A DNA stretch of 64,000 nucleotides from JAOUEA01 sp963719165. GTDB taxonomy: Bacteria; Actinomycetota; UBA4738; HRBIN12. Below, one piece after another: positions 8,610 through 18,377 of this stretch. A program made the position numbers and the translations under genes. The notes below the pieces were generated by a model. It did not search any database, was not told the origin of the DNA, and worked only from the letters and a program-made list of their open reading frames with translations. Location of the stretch: the NCBI GenBank assembly GCA_963719165.1, contig CAVRAV010000001.1, positions 1,364,001-1,428,000 of the forward strand, written 5' to 3'. Within the stretch, counting starts at the first letter, position 1. Every line of letters begins with the position of its first letter.

Positions 8610-9928
8610 CAGCGGCTCCCCTTGGGCTCCAGCGCGAAGGTCTCGGCGTCCACGAAGACGCCGCGCTCCGCGAGCTTCTCGATGAACTTCGGCCGCAGCC
8701 CCGTGGACTTCAGGCGCCCTCGCAGGCGGCCCTCGTCGTCGATCCCGGCCGAGTAGTCGAAGGCGAACAGGTCCTGCAGCGTGATCACGTCGCTCTCCAT
8801 GCCCGCGACCTCGGTCACGTGCGTGACCCGGCGCGTGCCGTCCTTCATCCGGGACTGGTGCACGATGAGCTGGATCGCCGAGGAGATCTGCTCACGAACG
8901 GATCGGGGCGAGAGCTCCATCCCGGCCATCATCGTGATGGTCTCCAGCCGTGAGAGCGAATCTCGCGGCGAGTTCGAGTGGATGGTGCTGATCGAGCCGT
9001 CGTGGCCCGTGTTCATGGCCTGGAGCATGTCGAGCGCCTCCGGACCACGACACTCCCCGACCACGATGCGGTCGGGCCGCATGCGCAGCGAGTTGCGAAC
9101 GAGGTCGCGGATCGTGACCGCGCCCTTGCCCTCGATGTTCGGCGGCCGCGCCTCGAGCCGCACCACGTGCGGCTGCTGGAGGCGGAGCTCGGCAGCGTCC
9201 TCGATCGTGATGATGCGTTCGTCGTCGGGGATGAACGACGAGAGCACGTTCAGCGTGGTCGTCTTCCCCGCACCGGTCCCGCCGGAGACCATGATGTTGA
9301 TGCGGCCGCGAACGCACGCATCAAGGAACTTCGCCGTGGCCGAGCTCATGGTGCCGAACTCAACGAGGTCCTCGGCTTGGTAGGGGTCGGCGGCGAATTT
9401 GCGGATGGTGAGCGCGGGACCGTCGACGGCGAGCGGCGGGATCACGGCGTTCACGCGGGAGCCGTCCGGGAGCCGGGCGTCTACGTACGGCGACGCCTCG
9501 TCAACGCGTCGGCCCACCTTGCCCACGATCTTGTCGATCGTGCGGCGCAGCTGCGATTCGTCGTGGAACTTCGTGCCGGTCCAATACAGCTTCCCTGCGC
9601 GCTCGACGTAGATGGTGTCCCACTTGTTGACCATGATCTCCGTGACCTCAGGGTCGCGGACGTAGGGCTCGAGCGGGCCGAGGCCCAGGACGCTGTCGCC
9701 GATCTGACGCACGATCAGCAGCTTCTCCTGGGCGGAGAGCGGACCTTCCTCGTCGTCCAGCAGCTCGCGCAGGCGCTGGTGGACCAGGCCTTCGAGCTCG
9801 CTGTCGGACATCGTCGCGTCGTACAGGCGCGGTCCGAGCACCTCGACGAGGCGCTCCTGCACCTTCACGCGGACCTCCGAGATCCGGTCCTTCTGCTGGG
9901 CCTTCGCCAGCCGATCTGCCAGGGACAT
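8609..9928 (-). CDS. tadA: Flp pilus assembly ATPase TadA/CpaF
   Basis: 439 aa secretion ATPase of the VirB11/PulE superfamily, powering Flp pilin export and assembly. An N-terminal helical region is followed by an ATPase domain with Walker A GGTGAGKTTTLN, Asp box TIEDAAEL, Walker B RIVVGECRG and the His box around DGSISTIHSNS. Length is typical for CpaF. A strong GAGGAGG site lies 11 nt before ATG 9928, 15 bp after the cpaE stop. Confidence 0.96.
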   Translation of the reverse strand: MSLADRLAKAQQKDRISEVRVKVQERLVEVLGPRLYDATMSDSELEGLVHQRLRELLDDEEGPLSAQEKLLIVRQIGDSVLGLGPLEPYVRDPEVTEIMVNKWDTIYVERAGKLYWTGTKFHDESQLRRTIDKIVGKVGRRVDEASPYVDARLPDGSRVNAVIPPLAVDGPALTIRKFAADPYQAEDLVEFGTMSSATAKFLDACVRGRINIMVSGGTGAGKTTTLNVLSSFIPDDERIITIEDAAELRLQQPHVVRLEARPPNIEGKGAVTIRDLVRNSLRMRPDRIVVGECRGPEALDMLQAMNTGHDGSISTIHSNSPRDSLSRLETITMMAGMELSPRSVREQISSAIQLIVHQSRMKDGTRRVTHVTEVAGMESDVITLQDLFAFDYSAGIDDEGRLRGRLKSTGLRPKFIEKLAERGVFVDAETFALEPKGSR

Positions 9929-9943
9929 GTGGGGTGGCCTCCT

Positions 9944-11155
9944 CTAGCTCCGCGAGAACAACTTGCGCTTCTTCTTGGCCGCCGCGTCCGCGTCGACCTC
10001 GTCCGATACGAGCTGGCCCGTGAACTTCGAGGCGAGCTGCCTGACCGCCACCGCTACCTCGGACCCCGGCTCGTCCGTGACGACCGGACGGCCCTTGTTC
10101 AGGGACGTGGGAACCAGACGGCTCGACGGGATCATGGCGTCGACTTGGATCTTCATCACGCGCTCGACGTCGGAGGCGTCCAACCCCACCTTGCTGTCCG
10201 CGCGATTCAGCACGACGCGGAACCGTTCGCGAGGCAGGCCGATGGTGAGCAGGGTGTCGAGCGCCTTGGAAAGGTGCTTCACGCCGACGACGTCGAGGCT
10301 GGTGACGAGGCAGATCGTGTCCGACAGGTCGAAGCACACGAGCGCCGAATCCGAGTAGTCGACGGAGGCGTCCACGACCACCCAAGGGAAGTCGTTTCGC
10401 AATCCACGAAGGAACTTGCCGATCGATTCCCCCGCCGGGGCCTCAGCGGCCGGGTCGGGGGGCGCGCCGTACACCCACAGGTGGTCGCCCATCTGGGCTC
10501 CCACCTCGCGGATCCGTTCGTGCGTGGCGCCTTCCCCGAGCTCCATCAGCTCGGGGATGTTCGTTGCAGGCTCCGTTCCGAAATACGTGAAGACGTCGCC
10601 CATGTCGAAGTCGAGGTCCACGGCCGCCGTATCCTGACCGGACGTCTCGGCGATGGCCGCGGCGAGGTTGGTGGTGAGGAACGTCTTGCCGGCTCCGCCC
10701 TTGGAGGAGAACACCGAGATGATCCGCCCTCGCTGAGACTGATGGCTCGGCGATGAGCTCACGCCCACGGATCGCAGGTTCGACGCCCAGACGATGGCTC
10801 GCTCGACGGCGTCCCGCAGCTCTTCGGTCCCCTGCGTCATGTCCACGACGTCGCGGATCCCCGCACGCATGGCAGCGGGCAGGAGTCCGTTCCACGTATG
10901 GTCGCGCACGAGGACGATCGCGGTGCCGGGGGCCTGACGGCCCACGAATTCCGCCAGGCCGAGCGCATCAGGCTCCTTGACCTCCGGGGAGAGCACGAGC
11001 ACGTCGACGGGGTGCATCGCGTGGATGAGGATCTCCTCGGCGGCCGTGGCGGACTGCACCCAGCCGACCTCTTCGGATTCGACCTCCAGCGATCGTGCGA
11101 GCTGCTGGCGGAACGACTGCGGCGTCCCGACGGCGACGACGCTTGCATCGGTCAT
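9944..11155 (-). CDS. tadZ: Tad pilus localisation ATPase TadZ/CpaE (pseudo-receiver plus MinD-like domain)
   Basis: 403 aa. Residues 1-120 resemble a response-regulator fold, but the phospho-acceptor position reads VLVLSPEV, so the domain is a pseudo-receiver as in other TadZ proteins. Residues 130-390 form a ParA/MinD ATPase with deviant Walker A SSKGGAGKTFLTTNLA and switch region AVDLDFDMGDV. TadZ proteins position the pilus machine at a cell site. The start has GGGAAGG upstream. A short frame ending in an ATGA overlap with this start is noted separately. Confidence 0.92.
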   Translation of the reverse strand: MTDASVVAVGTPQSFRQQLARSLEVESEEVGWVQSATAAEEILIHAMHPVDVLVLSPEVKEPDALGLAEFVGRQAPGTAIVLVRDHTWNGLLPAAMRAGIRDVVDMTQGTEELRDAVERAIVWASNLRSVGVSSSPSHQSQRGRIISVFSSKGGAGKTFLTTNLAAAIAETSGQDTAAVDLDFDMGDVFTYFGTEPATNIPELMELGEGATHERIREVGAQMGDHLWVYGAPPDPAAEAPAGESIGKFLRGLRNDFPWVVVDASVDYSDSALVCFDLSDTICLVTSLDVVGVKHLSKALDTLLTIGLPRERFRVVLNRADSKVGLDASDVERVMKIQVDAMIPSSRLVPTSLNKGRPVVTDEPGSEVAVAVRQLASKFTGQLVSDEVDADAAAKKKRKLFSRS

Positions 11156-11463
11156 GGTGCCACCTTCCCAAGCCCTCGTTCGGCGATGGACCGCGGACGC
11201 GACCGGAGGTCGACGTGCCGCTGTCCACTCCTATCGGCGCTCCGGACGAGTGGTTGAGCCGGTGATGCCACGGGGTGGTCGCGATGGCGCGCCCACCGCG
11301 GAGCCGGTGATGCTGCGCCCGATGGCTCGCGGAACTGGCTTGTGCTGATCTTCATGACTCCCACCTTGTCCGACGGTACTGATGGGTTCGCCGGCCCCTC
11401 GCTCCCACGGGGATCCCGACCCGGGAGAGCGAGCGACCGGCGAGGTCGCTCTGAGCCTGGTGC
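11156..11463. other. Spacer between pilin gene and cpaE (308 bp)
   Basis: No recognised gene. It holds the pilin terminator hairpin and two direct copies of GAGCCGGTGATGC at 11256-11268 and 11301-11313. A 67-codon minus-strand frame (ATG 11355 after AAGGTGGGAG) ends at 11152 in an ATGA overlap with cpaE. Its product is Arg/Pro/Ser-rich without a fold signature, so I leave it uncalled, although site and coupling would fit a leader peptide. The CpaB and prepilin-peptidase genes often found in Tad loci are absent. Confidence 0.5.
11431..11451 (-). terminator. Hairpin after the Flp pilin gene
   Basis: Perfect 8-bp stem (GAGCGACC at 11431-11438, GGTCGCTC at 11444-11451) with loop GGCGA, 13 bp past the pilin stop. 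Such partial terminators commonly give the pilin more transcript than the machinery genes. No T-run follows. Confidence 0.5.
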
Positions 11464-11673
11464 TTAAGCGCCGGCCACCGCGTCGCCGACCGTCTGGAAC
11501 TTGTCCTTGGACGAAGTTCCGAGGAAGGTCACGGCTCCGATGATCACCACGGCGATCAGCGCAACCATCAGCGCGTACTCAACCGCGGTCGCCCCGCCCT
11601 CTTCGGTGGCGCGAAGCTTCAGGTCGGCCCACCACGTGGTGAGGCCGGTGTAGGTGCGAAGGAACATTTTCAC
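11464..11673 (-). CDS. flp: Flp/Fap-type pilin
   Basis: 69 aa prepilin. The sequence EEGGATAVEYALMVALIAVV is the Flp signature: prepilin-peptidase site after the Gly pair, conserved Glu-Tyr at mature positions 5-6 and a 20-residue hydrophobic helix. The leader of about 27 residues is longer than in most Flp pilins. The mature C-terminus is short (about 20 residues). The ribosome site AAGGAGGGTGAAA before ATG 11673 is the strongest in the locus, as expected for an abundant pilin. It is first in the tad operon and follows the three regulators. Confidence 0.94.
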   Translation of the reverse strand: MKMFLRTYTGLTTWWADLKLRATEEGGATAVEYALMVALIAVVIIGAVTFLGTSSKDKFQTVGDAVAGA

Positions 11674-11801
11674 CCTCCTTCATCGAGGATCCCGTCCGAC
11701 CGGCGACCCCCTTTGGTCGCCGGAGCGGTCCTTCGTTACCGCTTGTCGACACCGTAGGGGTGCGGACTTGAGCAGGGAATTCCGCGTTTCCCTGATGGTG
11801 C

Positions 11802-11819
11802 GTACGTATCGATACGTAC
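11802..11819. promoter_or_regulatory. 18-bp perfect palindrome upstream of the pilin gene
   Basis: GTACGTATC at 11802-11810 joined directly to GATACGTAC at 11811-11819. It lies 129 bp upstream of the pilin ATG and 22 bp past the last regulator gene. LuxR-type dimers bind palindromes of this size, so it is a candidate site for one of the three neighbouring regulators. The assignment is inference. Confidence 0.5.
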
Positions 11820-11841
11820 ACAGCTGCGGGACGTTGACCGC

Positions 11842-12546
11842 CTACTGGGCGATCGTCCCGACCGTGACGAGACCCGCTTGGGCGGCCAGGCGGATGGCCG
11901 CGAGCCGGCTGCCGACCCCGAGCTTTCCGTAGATCCTCGCCAGGTGCGTGGTGACCGTGCGCTCCCGCACCCCGAGGCGGCCGGCGATCTCCCGGGCGGT
12001 GAGCCCCTCCGCGGCCACGCTCAACACCTCGCGCTCCCGCTCGGTGAGCTTCACGTCGAGATCCCGCCGCCGTTCGAGCCCATCGGCGATGTGGCCCACC
12101 GCGGCGGGCTCGGGACCCGCGAGCACCATCTCGCGGTCCGCGGCCTTGCGCAGCGACTGCAGGAACACCACCGGGTCGATGTTCTTGTCCACGAACCCGT
12201 CCGCGCCCACGAACAGGGACCGGGACACCAGGGACGCGTCGGCGTTCGCGCCGCAGCCGAGCACGGCGTGGCCCGGGAACTGCTGGCGAAGCGTGCGGAT
12301 GAGCCAGAACGAATCATGCGCGCCCGTGAGCCCGAGGCCCACCAGCACGACCACGCGAGAACGGCGCACCCGCTGGATGGCGTCCAGGCACAGATCCGCG
12401 TCGCCCGCCTCGGCGAGGACCTCCATGTCGGGACGGTCATCGATCAACATCGCCAACCCCGCCCGCACGACGGGAAGCGGGTCGACCACCACAACACCCA
12501 GCCGGCGTTTGGGGGAAGGGTGCTCATGGTCGGGGCGGCGCGACAT
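11842..12546 (-). CDS. LuxR/NarL-type regulator with degenerate receiver (third of three)
   Basis: 234 aa. The N-terminal domain follows the receiver pattern (VVVVDPLPVVRAGLAML, later GADGFVDKN with its Lys), but the phospho-acceptor strand reads VVVLVGLGLTG, so the Asp is a Gly. Phosphorylation at the usual site is not possible. The C-terminal LuxR helix-turn-helix is intact (LTEREREVLSVAAEGLTARE and TVTTHLARIYGKL). Start ATG 12546 has AAAGG upstream; longer in-frame extensions have no domain. Its place directly before the Flp pilin gene and the 18-bp palindrome suggests control of pilus expression. Confidence 0.87.
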   Translation of the reverse strand: MSRRPDHEHPSPKRRLGVVVVDPLPVVRAGLAMLIDDRPDMEVLAEAGDADLCLDAIQRVRRSRVVVLVGLGLTGAHDSFWLIRTLRQQFPGHAVLGCGANADASLVSRSLFVGADGFVDKNIDPVVFLQSLRKAADREMVLAGPEPAAVGHIADGLERRRDLDVKLTEREREVLSVAAEGLTAREIAGRLGVRERTVTTHLARIYGKLGVGSRLAAIRLAAQAGLVTVGTIAQ

Positions 12547-12677
12547 GGTGCCTTTCGTGTTCGAGCGGGGAGCTCGGCGAGCCCGAGCGCCGTCCCACCT
12601 ATCGGCACGGCGGCGCCCGAGGATGAGCCGGGGCCCCGCGGGAAGAGATCGATCCGAGCCCGGGGAACGGCCGAGGC

Positions 12678-13373
12678 TCAGCCGAGATCGAGCAACCCGA
12701 GCTTCGCGGCCTTGGATACCGCCTGCACCCGGGTGCGCACTCCCAGCTTGCGATACAGCTTCGCGACGTGCGTTTCCACGGTTCGCGGCGAGATGCCGAG
12801 GCGCGTGCCGACCTGGTGCATGGTGAATCCCTCGCTGATGAACCCGAGGATCTGTTGCTCCCGGGGCGTGAGGGTCGCCTCGATCGCGGAGCCCTCCCGC
12901 GTGCGCCTCGCGAACACCCCAAGCTGCATCACCGCGGCTTGCTCCAGATCGGGCGCGACCACGCGATCGCCCGCCGCCACGCGTCGGATCGCATCGCCCA
13001 CGGTGCGCAACCCGTCGGCCTTGTCGAGACAGCCCGTCACACCCGATCGAAGGATGTCGAGGATCGTCGCGCCGTCCGACCGCCCACTCAAGACGAGCAC
13101 GCGCGTCGCGCGTGACATGGCGAGGACGGCCCGGACGGCCGCGAGCCCGTCGCTCGCCCCGTCGAGGTCCATCACGAGGACCTGCGGCTCCGAACGCCCG
13201 CAGAGATCGGCGGCGAGCCCTGCGTCGTCGACCTCGCCGACTACGTCGAGGTCGGGCGCGCCCTCGCACGCCAGGCGCACGACGCCGCGGACCGCCGGAT
13301 GCCCCCCCGCGATCGCGACCCGGATCGAACTCGCAGGCGCCCCCATGGGGTGGAGGCTACCCTGCGGTTTCAC
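12678..13373 (-). CDS. LuxR/NarL-type regulator with altered acidic pocket (second of three)
   Basis: 231 aa response-regulator-like protein. The receiver keeps the acceptor strand (VLVMDLDG) and the Lys (GCLDKAD), but the two acidic residues after strand 1 are replaced by Gly-Gly (VAIAGGHPAVRG instead of a DD pair), so magnesium binding should be impaired. The C-terminal LuxR domain is normal (LTPREQQILGFISEG and TVETHVAKLYRKL). GTG 13373 overlaps the previous stop (GTGA), which favours coupling; ATG 13346 is the alternative and would give a more usual receiver length. Confidence 0.87.
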   Translation of the reverse strand: MKPQGSLHPMGAPASSIRVAIAGGHPAVRGVVRLACEGAPDLDVVGEVDDAGLAADLCGRSEPQVLVMDLDGASDGLAAVRAVLAMSRATRVLVLSGRSDGATILDILRSGVTGCLDKADGLRTVGDAIRRVAAGDRVVAPDLEQAAVMQLGVFARRTREGSAIEATLTPREQQILGFISEGFTMHQVGTRLGISPRTVETHVAKLYRKLGVRTRVQAVSKAAKLGLLDLG

Positions 13374-14032
13374 GCCGTTCGGGAGCCGGCTCGCGCGTGT
13401 CGCCAGATCATCCGCACAGCCTCCACCTTCGTATGAACGCCCAGTTTCGCCAGGATGTTCTTGACGTGGCTCTGGACGGTGAGCGGGCTGATGCCGAGCT
13501 CGCGCGCGATCTCGGCCGTCGCACGCCCCTCGGCCAGCGCGCGAAGGATCTCGTCCTCGCGCTGGGTCAACATCGCCAGCCGCTCGGGTCCGGTGGGCTC
13601 CGGGAGGGTGTGGCGAAGTCGATCGACGATCCGAGGCAGGTCCGAGGCGGGAAGCACGAGCTCGCCGGCCGCGGCTCGGCGGAACACGTCGATCAGGGTG
13701 CGGTCGCGCTGTGGGGGCAACATCCCACAGGCGCCGGCCGCGAGGGCCAAGGTGACGGTGTCGGGGCCGGCCACCCGTGAACTCGCGAGCACCCGGACGA
13801 GCTCATCGGCGTCGCGGATCGCATTCACGATCTCGGCCCCGCGCCCGTCTTCGCGATCGAGGTCCACCACGACCACGTCGGCGAGGCCGCCATGAACCGC
13901 CTCGAGCGCCTCATCGGCGTCCGCGACCGGCCCGAGGACGCGGATCGGAGCACGTCGAGGCAACGCCAGCAGCAAGTCCTGGGCGAGACCCGGACTTTCG
14001 TCCACGACGAGCACGCGGATGGTGGCGACCAC
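13370..14032 (-). CDS. LuxR/NarL-type response regulator (first of three)
   Basis: 220 aa. Receiver with acidic pair VVDES and acceptor strand VVVVDLDRED, so phosphorylation is possible; the usual Lys after strand 5 is absent (ACGMLPPQ). LuxR domain: LTQREDEILRALAEGRATAE and LTVQSHVKNILAKL. It is the promoter-proximal gene of a three-regulator operon read toward the pilus genes. No sensor kinase is adjacent, so its partner is unknown. GTG start at 14032. The three paralogs are too diverged to be recent duplicates. Confidence 0.88.
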   Translation of the reverse strand: MVATIRVLVVDESPGLAQDLLLALPRRAPIRVLGPVADADEALEAVHGGLADVVVVDLDREDGRGAEIVNAIRDADELVRVLASSRVAGPDTVTLALAAGACGMLPPQRDRTLIDVFRRAAAGELVLPASDLPRIVDRLRHTLPEPTGPERLAMLTQREDEILRALAEGRATAEIARELGISPLTVQSHVKNILAKLGVHTKVEAVRMIWRHARAGSRTA

Positions 14033-14114
14033 CTCGTAGACATCGGCACGGCGACGGTCTCATCTGAATCGGCGCCGAGATGTTCGTCGGGACCACACGC
14101 GAGACACTGGTGGG

Positions 14115-16163
<2,049 letters not shown>

Positions 16164-16185
16164 ACGACCGATCCACGCCACCGGC

Positions 16186-16191
16186 TACGAT
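16186..16191 (+). promoter_or_regulatory. -10 box TACGAT of bcp, leaderless spacing
   Basis: TACGAT lies 6 nt before the bcp ATG, which would place the transcript start at the start codon. No Shine-Dalgarno sequence is present, consistent with leaderless translation. Confidence 0.5.
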
Positions 16192-16197
16192 GGGTGC

Positions 16198-16668
16198 ATG
16201 GGTACCTTGCAGGCCGGCGACACCGCACCGCCCTTCGCGCTCATGGACCAAGGCGGCACGCTCGTGCGCCTGGAGGAGTACGCGGGCCGCAAGCTCCTCG
16301 TGTACTTCTATCCAAAGGCCGACACGCCGGGATGCACCACGCAGTCATGCGCGGTTCGCGACGCGCGGGAGGATCTGCGCGAACTTGGCGTCGACGTCGT
16401 CGGCGTCTCACCCGACGCACCCGAGGATCAGGCCTCGTTCGACCAGAAGTTCTCCCTCGGCTTCCCCCTGCTCTCCGACCCCGACCACGCGGTGGCCGAC
16501 GCCTGGGGCGTGTGGGGTGAGAAATCGATGTACGGCAAGAAGTACGACGGGATCGTCCGGTCGTCGTTCCTGGTCGACGAGGACGGGAAGATCCTGGAGG
16601 CCTTCTACAAGGTCGCGCCGACGGCGACCGTGCCGCAGGCGCAACGAGCGCTGCAGGCGCTCTCGTAA
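16198..16668 (+). CDS. bcp: Peroxiredoxin, Bcp/PrxQ type
   Basis: 156 aa thiol peroxidase reducing hydrogen and organic hydroperoxides at the expense of thioredoxin. The peroxidatic Cys46 is in KADTPGCTTQSC, with the second Cys51 five residues on, as in atypical two-Cys Bcp proteins. The conserved active-site Thr and Pro are present in the same motif, and the Trp-Gly region (WGVWGEKSMYGKKYDGI) is typical. The gene lies 34 bp after the DUF255 gene and has its own -10 box. Confidence 0.95.
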   Translation: MGTLQAGDTAPPFALMDQGGTLVRLEEYAGRKLLVYFYPKADTPGCTTQSCAVRDAREDLRELGVDVVGVSPDAPEDQASFDQKFSLGFPLLSDPDHAVADAWGVWGEKSMYGKKYDGIVRSSFLVDEDGKILEAFYKVAPTATVPQAQRALQALS

Positions 16669-16675
16669 ACCCGGC

Positions 16676-17502
16676 ATGGGCGCGCGCGTGAACGCGGACG
16701 GCCGCGCCGCGGCCGACCATGTCTGCCGCCGTCCCGCCCTCGCGCAGCGGCCGGCCCACGTGAACGGCGTCCGGATCGACCCCGTGGGAGAACGGCGCTT
16801 CCTGGAGGTGGTGCAGGATTTCCTCGGCTGCGGCCGCCGGACCGGAAACGCGCACGTGATCCACTTCTGCGCCGCACATCCCACGGTGGAGGCGCGACAC
16901 GATCCCGGGTATCGGGACCTGCTGAACCAGGGAGATCTCAACGTCGCCGACGGGATGCCCGTGGCCTGGGCGGCGCGCCGCCGCGGGCATCCAGCGAGCG
17001 ACTCGCGGGTACCGATGGGATGATGGCGCTCTCGGACTGGGGCAGTGCTCAAGGCCTGCGCCACTACCTTTACGGCGCCACCGAGGATACCCTCGCCGCC
17101 ATGCGGACGAACCTCGAGCGTCGTCATCCAGACATCCAGGTCGTAGGTGCCGAGTCGCCGCCCTTCCGCGCGATCGCCGACGGCGAGCTGGACGAGACGG
17201 TGGCGAGGATCCGCGCCGCCGGCGCCGATACCGTGTGGGTCGGCCTGGGAGCCCCTAAGCAAGACGTCATGGCCGCCCGGCTCAGGGAGCGCGGGGCCGC
17301 TCCCCTGTTGTTCGCGGTGGGCGCGGCGTTCGATTTCATCGCCGGGACCAAGAGCCGCGCGCCGGCGTGGATGCAGCGCAGCGGTCTCGAGTGGGCGCAT
17401 CGGCTCGGTTCGGAACCGGGCAGGCTGTGGAGGCGCTACCTCCTCGGCAACGCGCGGTTCGTGGCCGGGGTGACGCAGGACCGGCTCCGAGGCCGCACCT
17501 AG
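16676..17502 (+). CDS. WecG/TagA/CpsF-family glycosyltransferase, one frameshift
   Basis: Transfers N-acetylmannosamine-type sugars to lipid-linked intermediates in capsule, enterobacterial common antigen or teichoic acid synthesis. Residues from VNGVRIDPVGERRFL through NVADGMPVAWAARRRGHPA are in one frame, and ERLAGTDGMMALSDWG through GAPKQDVMAARL and WMQRSGLEWAHRL in another. The two join at about 16998 with one base missing, and the joined product matches the family end to end (about 275 aa). A sequencing indel is more likely than decay because both halves are intact. ATG 16676 follows bcp by 7 bp. The TAG stop is shared with the opposite gene inside CTAG. Confidence 0.83.
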
Positions 17503-18377
17503 GCGCTTCGGCGTCCGACGAGCCGCTCCGCCAGATGCCGCGGCATCTGCGCGAGCTTCCCCCAAGGCTGGTAGCGGGCGTTGTCCCGCAGGAACGCCGC
17601 GCGGGCGTCTGCGAACCCGGGCCATGCCCGGATCGTCTCGTCGAAGCGGGCGGCCGCCCACGCATAGAGCTCGAGGTCGAGCGCGTTCTGCGCTCGGATG
17701 TGATCCAGGTCGTCCATGGAGAGCGAGCCGCGCCGGTCGCGCCCCGGATCGACGTTGACCGATACGTAGCGGAGCTTGCGCCAATCGAAGGCTCGCCGCA
17801 TCAGGACGAGCGACTCATCGAAGCGCTCGGTCAGGCCGATCACGGCGAAGGCTCGCTCGAGGTTGGCCTTGGCGTGCCCGAGCATCGTCGGCGTGCAGCC
17901 GCCGAACGGCGTGCTGACGTCACCGGCGAACGCACGCGTCTGGCTGTTGTCCATCTCGAGGGAGATCCCACTCCGCACATAGGAGGCGAGGTCCGGGAAT
18001 CCCTTCGCCTCCTCGTGCAGGAGGTGGCCCTCGTGGCGTTTCGCGTGATGGAACTGGGACGCGATGAGGTCGAGCGGCTCACGCAGCAACGTCACGTAGG
18101 TGGCCGGCCGCGGCACGACCTCGTGGAGGCCGAACGTCATGTGGCCCATGATCAGGCGGGGGCGGGTCCGTTCCGCCTCGGAGAGGGCGGCGAAGTAGTC
18201 GATCGCGCCGTCGCGGCGCAGGCGCCCGGGCGCCACCGTCGGCGCCCTGAGCTCCATGACCTCGGCGGACGGGAACTCCTTGCGGAGCGCGCGCCGCATC
18301 GTGGCTCCGGCCGTCTTCCCCACGTGAAGGAAGATGACGGTGGCGTCCTCCGCGATGGGGTCTTGACTCAGTGACAC
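17499..18377 (-). CDS. Sulfotransferase (HVGKTAG type), surface-glycan candidate
   Basis: 292 aa PAPS-dependent sulfotransferase of the type related to heparan sulfate 2-O-sulfotransferases. The 5'-phosphosulfate loop is FLHVGKTAGATM and the 3'-phosphate site is VTLLREPLDLIASQF. His and Ser/Thr positions around MDNSQTRAFAG are typical of the acceptor side. It overlaps the upstream metallophosphoesterase gene by 10 nt on the same strand, so the two are probably one operon. Its acceptor is unknown; the surrounding polysaccharide genes suggest a glycan. Confidence 0.87.
   Translation of the reverse strand: MSLSQDPIAEDATVIFLHVGKTAGATMRRALRKEFPSAEVMELRAPTVAPGRLRRDGAIDYFAALSEAERTRPRLIMGHMTFGLHEVVPRPATYVTLLREPLDLIASQFHHAKRHEGHLLHEEAKGFPDLASYVRSGISLEMDNSQTRAFAGDVSTPFGGCTPTMLGHAKANLERAFAVIGLTERFDESLVLMRRAFDWRKLRYVSVNVDPGRDRRGSLSMDDLDHIRAQNALDLELYAWAAARFDETIRAWPGFADARAAFLRDNARYQPWGKLAQMPRHLAERLVGRRSA

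Noticed and set aside
16990..17025. Programmed frameshift in the WecG-like gene
   Set aside because: No slippery heptamer or stimulatory structure is evident, and similar breaks occur in six other unrelated genes, which favours sequence error.
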